Source: Clostridia bacterium
GTDB lineage: Bacteria > Bacillota > Clostridia > Oscillospirales > CAG-272
Direction of reading: 5' to 3'
Assembly: GCA_017960705.1 (NCBI GenBank)
Contig: JAGCYR010000071.1
Span: 1 to 13,543, forward strand
DNA: 13,543 nucleotides
The stretch's first letter is position 1. Each line of letters opens with the position of its first letter. Position numbers and translations under genes: made by a program. The notes below the pieces were generated by a model. It had not been told where the DNA came from, made no database searches, and saw nothing but the letters and a program-made list of their open reading frames with translations. This document shows, one piece after another, positions 8,970 to 13,543 of this stretch.

Positions 8970-10976
8970 TCAGGCTTGCGCGAAATACTCGTCTATGCAG
9001 CGCTTGACCTGGGAGAGAACGCTCTGCACCGGCTCCTCGTTGACCTGCGCGCCTGCGACGTCGAAATGTCCGCCGCCCGACATCTTCTCAAGGATAAGCT
9101 GGACGTTGATGGTCCCCTTCGAACGGGCGGAGATATATGTCGTACCCTCGATCTTGACCAAAGCGAACGCCGCCTCGACCTTGTTGATCGAGAGCATCTT
9201 GTCAGCCGACTGCGCCGCGATGACGCGGTAGGACTGGTCGGTGTCGCCCTCGACGCAGGAGATCGCGATGGTGTTGTTCCGGTAGAGCTGGATCGCGCCG
9301 ATGAACCGCGACTCCTTGTAGAAGGAATCTGCGTCGACGCGGAACAGGTCGTTGGTGTCCACGGGATCGGCCCCCGCCGCCCCGAGATAGTGCGCCGCGG
9401 AATAGGTGCGGACGCCGGTGTTGCGCGAGAAGTGCTTGGTGTCGAGCAGGATGCCCGCGAGCATCAGTTCCGCCTCCTCCTTGCGGAGCGCGACGGTGCC
9501 GGTGCCGAATTCAAGCAGCTCGCAGACCAGTTCCGACGCAGAAGACGCGGACGGTTCGATATAGTCGAGCTTGACCTTTGACGGGAACTCGGTCGTCTGG
9601 ATATGGTGGTCGATGACCGCGACCGACTCGACCCGCTCGAAGACCGACGGGAACTCGGTGTAGCCGAAGTTGTTGACGTCGACGACGATCAGGAGCGTGT
9701 CGCGCTTGACCGATTCGAGCGCCTCCTTCTCCCCGACGAACATCCCGTGAAGATCGGCGAGCTCCGACGCCTTCTGGAAGCAGTTGCGGATGTTCTCGTT
9801 GCCTGAGTCTATCGCGATGGTCGGCTTGACGCCGCATCCCTGACAGATCTTCGCCACGCCGATCGCGGCGCCGAACGCGTCGAAGTCGGCGAAACGGTGA
9901 CCCATGATGATCACGTTGTCGGCGCGGGCGATCAGAGCGCAAAGCTGCTTCGAGATCATCAGGGCGCGGACGTTGGTGCGCTTGTAGACCGCCTTCGTCC
10001 GTCCGCCGTAATACTCGATACCGCCCTCGTACTTATAGACGACCTGGTCGCCGCCCCGCTGGAGCGCGAGGTCGAGCGCCGCCTGCGCCGCCTCCTGCCG
10101 GACGGCAAGAGAGCCGCCGACGCGCGCAACGCCCATCGAGATCGTGACCGAAATACCGTCGCCGATATGGGTGCTTCTCACGCGGTCGAGGATCTCGAAA
10201 CGGTTGCGGATGAACTCGTCGAGATCGGCGGAGTCGAAGAACAGGATATACTTGTCGTTATCGTAGGATTTGATGATGCCGCCGACCTTATCGACCCAGT
10301 GCCGGAGCTTCTCGTCGACGTCGGCTACGGCGTCGCGGAGGTTCTCGTGGACGTTCTGGATGACCTCTTCGATATTGTCGAGCGAGACGAAGGCGACGAC
10401 CACGCGTTCCTTGTCGTAGGTCTCCTCAAGCGAGACGAGATCGGTCACGTCCTTCAAAACGATCAGGACGTAGCGCCGTCCCTCGCACTCGGTCCCCACC
10501 GCGTCGTAGGAGTAGACCCGGTCGTTTACCGTCAGACGGTGCTGTTCCTCGTCCACGTCGAAGAGAGAGTTGATCGAACTGCCGAGCGCGGCTCCCTTCC
10601 CTTCGAGCCAGGGGGTGAGCTCCGCGTTGTACCAGCAGAGGTTGCCGTACTCGTCGCAGATCAGGGCGGGAGAATGCAGTTTCCCGATCAGTTCCCCGAG
10701 GGGACTGGTGAGCAGTCCGAGCATCGAGTTGTCAAGCATGATCGGGTCGACCTTCATCCGGCGCGCCGCCCAGAGGGTGAGCAGGAGAAGGTACGCCGCG
10801 AGAACGCCGATCCCGGTATAGAGATTGGCGAAGCGCGTATAGACCGCGAGGATCACCAGAAGCAGGATCGCAAGGCAGCCGAAAGCGACGATCGCGATGA
10901 CGTCCTCTTTGGTGGCGATCCGGGTGTCCCGCGCGGGATTTCTGTAGTTGTGTTCCGGACTCTTTTTCACTTTCAT
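8970..10976 (-). CDS. gdpP: c-di-AMP phosphodiesterase GdpP (DHH/DHHA1, PAS-GGDEF membrane protein)
   Basis: GdpP hydrolyses cyclic di-AMP to pApA and so controls potassium and osmolyte transport and wall homeostasis. The 668 residues give two membrane helices (about 25-46 and 52-71), a divergent PAS-like domain (about 85-180) and a degenerate GGDEF domain (about 190-325), with YDNDKY where active cyclases have GGDEF. The DHH module shows GHRFADFDAFG (359-369), VVD (Asp433), IDHH (455-458) and LDTKHF (511-516). DHHA1 has SGGGH (633-637). The expected manganese-binding residues are all present. After Asp433 the sequence reads VNNFG rather than the more usual THRPS or similar. The ATG at 10976 is directly abutted by GAGGA with no spacing. 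The GTG two codons in (10968-10970) is better spaced and may be the true start. It is the first gene of the six-gene operon, behind the promoter at 11030-11058. Confidence 0.96.
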   Translation of the reverse strand: MKVKKSPEHNYRNPARDTRIATKEDVIAIVAFGCLAILLLVILAVYTRFANLYTGIGVLAAYLLLLTLWAARRMKVDPIMLDNSMLGLLTSPLGELIGKLHSPALICDEYGNLCWYNAELTPWLEGKGAALGSSINSLFDVDEEQHRLTVNDRVYSYDAVGTECEGRRYVLIVLKDVTDLVSLEETYDKERVVVAFVSLDNIEEVIQNVHENLRDAVADVDEKLRHWVDKVGGIIKSYDNDKYILFFDSADLDEFIRNRFEILDRVRSTHIGDGISVTISMGVARVGGSLAVRQEAAQAALDLALQRGGDQVVYKYEGGIEYYGGRTKAVYKRTNVRALMISKQLCALIARADNVIIMGHRFADFDAFGAAIGVAKICQGCGVKPTIAIDSGNENIRNCFQKASELADLHGMFVGEKEALESVKRDTLLIVVDVNNFGYTEFPSVFERVESVAVIDHHIQTTEFPSKVKLDYIEPSASSASELVCELLEFGTGTVALRKEEAELMLAGILLDTKHFSRNTGVRTYSAAHYLGAAGADPVDTNDLFRVDADSFYKESRFIGAIQLYRNNTIAISCVEGDTDQSYRVIAAQSADKMLSINKVEAAFALVKIEGTTYISARSKGTINVQLILEKMSGGGHFDVAGAQVNEEPVQSVLSQVKRCIDEYFAQA

Positions 10977-11029
10977 TCCTCACATTCGGGGGGCGATCTG
11001 CCGGAAGGGTATTCGCTCCCTTATACCGT

Positions 11030-11058
11030 ATTATATCAGATTTTTCTTATTTTGTAAA
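11030..11058 (-). promoter_or_regulatory. Strong sigma-A promoter of the gdpP-rplI-dnaB-tilS-hpt-ftsH operon
   Basis: Minus strand: -35 TTTACA (11053-11058, 5 of 6), exactly 17 bases, then perfect TATAAT (11030-11035) with TGA in front, an extended -10. Initiation is expected near 11023, leaving a leader of roughly 45 bases before gdpP. This is the best promoter match in the window and the only strong one seen for the six-gene operon. Confidence 0.88.
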
Positions 11059-11132
11059 GCGAAAAAGCGATTTTCTTCGGGGAAACTTGTTTTTGTTTTC
11101 CGCGTCGAAAGACCCGTCCCCGGTGTTTGTGC

Positions 11133-11160
11133 GGCGGGATCTCGAAAAAACGAGACCGCC
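11133..11160. repeat. Bulged stem-loop in the gdpP/recG spacer
   Basis: GGCGG (11133-11137) pairs with CCGCC (11156-11160), and TCTCG (11140-11144) pairs with CGAGA (11151-11155). This gives a 10-pair stem with a 2-base bulge and an A6 loop (T6 on the other strand). No gene is immediately upstream on either strand, so it is not an obvious terminator. It could be an operator or a structured DNA site. Confidence 0.5.
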
Positions 11161-11193
11161 CCCCTCCCCGGTGGAGTCGGTCGGCGGCGGGGC

Positions 11194-11218
11194 GAACAAG
11201 GTCGAAACTCCCTTGTTC
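11194..11218. repeat. Inverted repeat upstream of the recG promoter
   Basis: GAACAAGG (11194-11201) and CCTTGTTC (11211-11218) are exact 8-base reverse complements with a 9-base spacer. The centre lies 44 bases upstream of the recG -35. The size and spacing would suit a dimeric DNA-binding regulator, but I recognise no known operator. It does not match the B. subtilis LexA box (GAACN4GTTC), because here GAAC and GTTC are 17 bases apart. Confidence 0.45.
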
Positions 11219-11249
11219 CCGGCGCTCTCCCCGAAATTGCGTTTTGCTC

Positions 11250-11278
11250 TTGCAAAGGGCGCTCTTTTGTTGTAGAAT
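11250..11278 (+). promoter_or_regulatory. Sigma-A-type promoter of recG
   Basis: -35 TTGCAA (11250-11255, 4 of 6), a 17-base spacer, and -10 TAGAAT (11273-11278, 5 of 6). Initiation is expected near 11285, giving a leader of about 35 bases that contains the recG ribosome binding site. It is weaker than the divergent gdpP promoter. Confidence 0.7.
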
Positions 11279-11320
11279 ATATACGAATACGAATAGTAGA
11301 ACGGAAAGGAGGAGAGCCCC

Positions 11321-13486
11321 ATGAAAGAGAATCCGGGACCCGCGTCGAGCGTCCGCGTTCTGCACGGCGTCGGAGACACCCGCGCCAAGACGCTTGAAAA
11401 AGCCGGGATCGTCACGGTCGAAGACGTGGTGCGCCGCTTTCCCCGCGCCTACCAGGACCGCGGCGACGTCCGTCGGCTGGTCGACGGAAAAGACGGGCAA
11501 AAGCACTCCTTCCTTCTGACCGTCGCGACGGTACCCTCGAACGCCCGTCTGCGCGGACGGCTGACCATGACAAAGTTCCGCGTGTTCGACGATTCGGGCT
11601 CGGCGGAGGCGGTCTTCTTCAACCAGCCCTATCTGCGCGAGGTCTTTCACGTCGGGGACGTGTTCCGCTTCTACGGGTCGCTCTCCTTCGTCAAAAACCG
11701 CTGCCAGATCTCCTCGCCCGCCTACGAACCTGCGGAGGAGGGCGCGGCGCTCCCCGATTATTTCCCGATCTACACGCTACCCGACGGGATCTCTCAAAAG
11801 GTTTTCCGCGGGATGGTCGAATCGGCGCTCCCGCTGGTCCTGCCCTCCCTCTCGGATCCCCTGCCCGACCGCGTCCGGCTCGAAAACCGGCTCCCGGCTC
11901 TGTCGCTCGCGATCCGTACGCTCCACGCGCCCGAAAACGGCGAACAGCTGCAGGCGGCGCTCCGGCGCATGGTCTTCGACGAACTGCTGCTGCTCGGGCT
12001 CGGGGTATCGCTCTCCCGGTGTCAGGGAGAAGCGATCCTGACACGCGCGTGCAGGAAGACCACACTCGGTCCCCTGCTCGCGGAACTTCCATACGAGCTG
12101 ACCGGGGCGCAGAAACGCGCGATCAACGAGATCTACGCCGATATGACCGGCTACGGCAAACAGAGCGACCTGATCCCCGCGATGCGCCGCATCCTGATCG
12201 GCGACGTCGGGTGCGGGAAGACCGTCTGCGCCGCCGCCGCGATCTATATCGCACTCTCGTCGGGGAGACAAGCGGCTTTAATGGTACCGACCACCATCCT
12301 TGCCGAACAGCACTACCGCGATCTCGCGCCCCTCTTTACGAAGCTCGGCTACGAGGTCGGGCTCTTGACCGGGGGGACCAAACAATCCGAAAAGAAACGC
12401 CTGCTCGCGCGGCTGTGCGATCCCGAAAACCCGCTGCCGCTCGTGATCGGGACCCACGCCCTGCTCTCGGACAACGTGACCTTTGCCGATCTCGCCCTGA
12501 CCGTCACCGACGAGCAGCACCGCTTCGGGGTGATGCAGCGCACCGCCTTGAAAGAAAAGAGCGCCGCGAGCCATACTCTCGTCATGAGCGCGACCCCCAT
12601 CCCGCGTACCCTGGCGCACGTTCTTTACGGCGATCTCTCGCTCTCCAAGATCGACGAAATGCCGAAGGGCCGTCAACGCGTCGATACCTTCGTCGTCGAC
12701 GAGAGCTACCGCACCCGGCTCTACGACTTTATCCGCAAACAGGTCTCGGCGGGCGGACAGGTCTACGTCGTGTGTCCGTCGATCGAGGAAAAGGTCGAAC
12801 AGGACGAGGAGGGCGGGATCCCGCTCGAAGAGCTCGACTTCACCCGTGCGCTCCGTCCCGCGTCGCCTCCCCTGAAAGACGCGAAGGGCTACGCGAAGGA
12901 GCTCTCCGAAAAGATCTTCCCCGATATCCCGGTCGCCCTGCTGCACGGCAAGATGAAGCAGGCAGACAAGGACGCGGTAATGGAAAAGTTCGTTTCGGGC
13001 GAGGTCAAGATCCTGGTCTCTACCACCGTGATCGAGGTCGGCGTGAACGTACCGACGGCGACCCTGATGATCGTCGAGAACGCCGAGCGCTTCGGGCTCT
13101 CGCAATTACACCAGTTGCGCGGGCGCGTCGGGCGCGGGAAGGACAAATCCTACTGCATCCTGGTCTCGGATCATCCGGGGACAGTCGCCGAGGCGCGGCT
13201 GGACGTGATGCACACCACCTACGACGGCTACGAGATCGCGGAAAAAGATCTCTCGCTCCGCGGTCCGGGCGACTTCTTCGCTTCGGGCTCCGGGGAGATG
13301 CGGCAGTCGGGCGGTCTTTCGCTCAAGCTCGCCGCGCTCTGCCGCGACACCGCCTTAATGGAAGCGGCGTTCCGCGCGGCGGAGGAGATCACCCGCGACG
13401 ACCCCGACCTCTCGCGCCCCGAAAACGCCGCGCTCAAACGCGACGTCGAGCGTATGATGACCGGCAACCAGAAGACCGTCTCCTGA
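11321..13486 (+). CDS. recG: ATP-dependent DNA helicase RecG
   Basis: RecG is a superfamily 2 translocase that regresses stalled replication forks and processes Holliday junctions and D-loops. The 721 residues contain the N-terminal wedge/OB region (about 60-150), with LHGVGDTRAKTLEKAGI (14-30) ahead of it. The helicase motifs are the Q-like LTGAQKRA (260-267), Walker A GDVGCGKT (294-301), DEQHRFGV (397-404), SATPIPRT (423-430), LLHGKM (540-545) and QLRGRVGRG (598-606). GPGDFFASGSGEMRQSG (648-664) is the family's C-terminal TRG-like hook region. Walker A has Cys where Ser is usual (GSGKT). The protein is about 30 residues longer than the common 680-690, mostly from an acidic loop at about 488-522. 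The ATG follows AAAGGAGG with 8 bases of spacing. It is divergent from gdpP and lies 19 bases before the probable rarA. Confidence 0.97.
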   Translation: MKENPGPASSVRVLHGVGDTRAKTLEKAGIVTVEDVVRRFPRAYQDRGDVRRLVDGKDGQKHSFLLTVATVPSNARLRGRLTMTKFRVFDDSGSAEAVFFNQPYLREVFHVGDVFRFYGSLSFVKNRCQISSPAYEPAEEGAALPDYFPIYTLPDGISQKVFRGMVESALPLVLPSLSDPLPDRVRLENRLPALSLAIRTLHAPENGEQLQAALRRMVFDELLLLGLGVSLSRCQGEAILTRACRKTTLGPLLAELPYELTGAQKRAINEIYADMTGYGKQSDLIPAMRRILIGDVGCGKTVCAAAAIYIALSSGRQAALMVPTTILAEQHYRDLAPLFTKLGYEVGLLTGGTKQSEKKRLLARLCDPENPLPLVIGTHALLSDNVTFADLALTVTDEQHRFGVMQRTALKEKSAASHTLVMSATPIPRTLAHVLYGDLSLSKIDEMPKGRQRVDTFVVDESYRTRLYDFIRKQVSAGGQVYVVCPSIEEKVEQDEEGGIPLEELDFTRALRPASPPLKDAKGYAKELSEKIFPDIPVALLHGKMKQADKDAVMEKFVSGEVKILVSTTVIEVGVNVPTATLMIVENAERFGLSQLHQLRGRVGRGKDKSYCILVSDHPGTVAEARLDVMHTTYDGYEIAEKDLSLRGPGDFFASGSGEMRQSGGLSLKLAALCRDTALMEAAFRAAEEITRDDPDLSRPENAALKRDVERMMTGNQKTVS

Positions 13487-13505
13487 CGACACGAAAGGAA
13501 TCGTT

Positions 13506-13543
13506 ATGGCTACTCAGCAACCGCTTGCCGACAGGATTCGTCC
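13506..13543 (+). CDS. rarA: Probable replication-associated recombination protein A (partial, N-terminus only)
   Basis: Only 12 codons are visible, encoding MATQQPLADRIR. The PLADRIRP opening is the typical N-terminus of the RarA/MgsA AAA+ ATPase, which acts at stalled replication forks. RuvB starts somewhat similarly (PxRLRP type), but not with this spacing from the N-terminus. The ATG is preceded by AAAGGA 7 bases upstream, so a real start is likely. It follows recG by 19 bases and probably shares its transcript. The identity rests on a very short stretch. Confidence 0.6.
   Translation, partial: MATQQPLADRIR

Larger units (their letters stand above)
10977..11320. other. Divergent gdpP/recG intergenic control region
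   Basis: This 344-base gap holds no gene I can support. The gdpP promoter (11030-11058, leftward) and the recG promoter (11250-11278, rightward) face away from each other. The roughly 190 bases between them would be outside both primary transcripts. They contain two stem-loops (11133-11160 and 11194-11218) and two copies of TCCCCGGTG (11117-11125 and 11165-11173). Short open frames exist here on both strands. Their products are low-complexity, Pro/Arg-rich, and lack ribosome binding sites. Confidence 0.7.

Noticed and set aside
9897..11057. A 386-codon plus-strand open frame antisense to gdpP
   Set aside because: It has the same Asp/Val/Arg-rich shadow composition, runs through the gdpP promoter, and has no ribosome binding site or domain.
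11194..11218. LexA (SOS) box upstream of recG
   Set aside because: GAAC and GTTC are present in the inverted repeat, but they lie 17 bases apart instead of the 4 of the Firmicutes LexA site.
11059..11249. c-di-AMP (ydaO-type) riboswitch near gdpP
   Set aside because: The inferred gdpP leader is only about 45 bases, too short for this class, and the stem-loops lie upstream of the promoter. I could not recognise the conserved riboswitch core.
11031..11255. Small minus-strand open frame (74 codons) upstream of gdpP, and a 62-codon plus-strand frame at 11087-11275
   Set aside because: Both overlap the promoters, lack Shine-Dalgarno sequences and give low-complexity products. No support for expression.
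12278..13105. A 275-codon minus-strand open frame antisense to recG
   Set aside because: It lies wholly inside a fully canonical recG and is explained by codon bias.

Overview
The window reads as a chromosomal housekeeping region of a GC-rich, endospore-forming member of the Firmicutes (Clostridia-like). Two things point there. The spoIIGA-sigE pair is specific to endospore formers. The run gdpP-rplI-dnaB followed by tilS-hpt-ftsH joins two gene neighbourhoods that are both familiar from Bacillus and Clostridia. Coding sequence is GC-rich, while promoters and some spacers are clearly AT-rich. I see no mobile element, CRISPR array, tRNA, rRNA, phage gene or plasmid gene. Genus cannot be given from this sequence alone.

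Layout, left to right. (1) Positions 1-803, minus strand: the N-terminal two thirds of the ribosome-associated GTPase HflX, cut by the window edge. (2) 948-1160, minus: rpmE, zinc-ribbon ribosomal protein L31, with its own extended -10 promoter overlapped by an AT-rich inverted repeat. (3) 1253-2827, minus: spoIIGA-sigE, the membrane aspartic protease and the pro-sigma-E it activates in the mother cell. (4) 2936-2993: tandem hairpins that end the next operon. (5) 3005-10976, minus: a six-gene, tightly packed operon transcribed gdpP, rplI, dnaB, tilS, hpt, ftsH from one near-consensus promoter at 11030-11058. (6) 10977-11320: a divergent control region with a promoter in each direction and two unexplained stem-loops. 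(7) 11321-13486, plus: recG. (8) 13506 onward, plus: the first 12 codons of a probable rarA.

The large operon joins c-di-AMP turnover (GdpP), translation (L9, TilS), replication (DnaB helicase), purine salvage (Hpt) and membrane proteolysis (FtsH). Junctions are close or overlapping: TAATG between dnaB and tilS, ATGA between tilS and hpt. This suggests translational coupling. recG and the probable rarA form a short replication-fork rescue unit on the opposite strand.

Nothing here is a clearly new system. The most interesting details lie inside known genes and their control regions. They are an EF-hand-like loop inserted in the extracytoplasmic domain of FtsH, a disrupted hydrophobic strand just before the Walker B aspartate of DnaB, the inverted repeat over the rpmE promoter, a possible long-spacer spoIIG promoter, and an AT-rich island with a possible internal promoter inside tilS.
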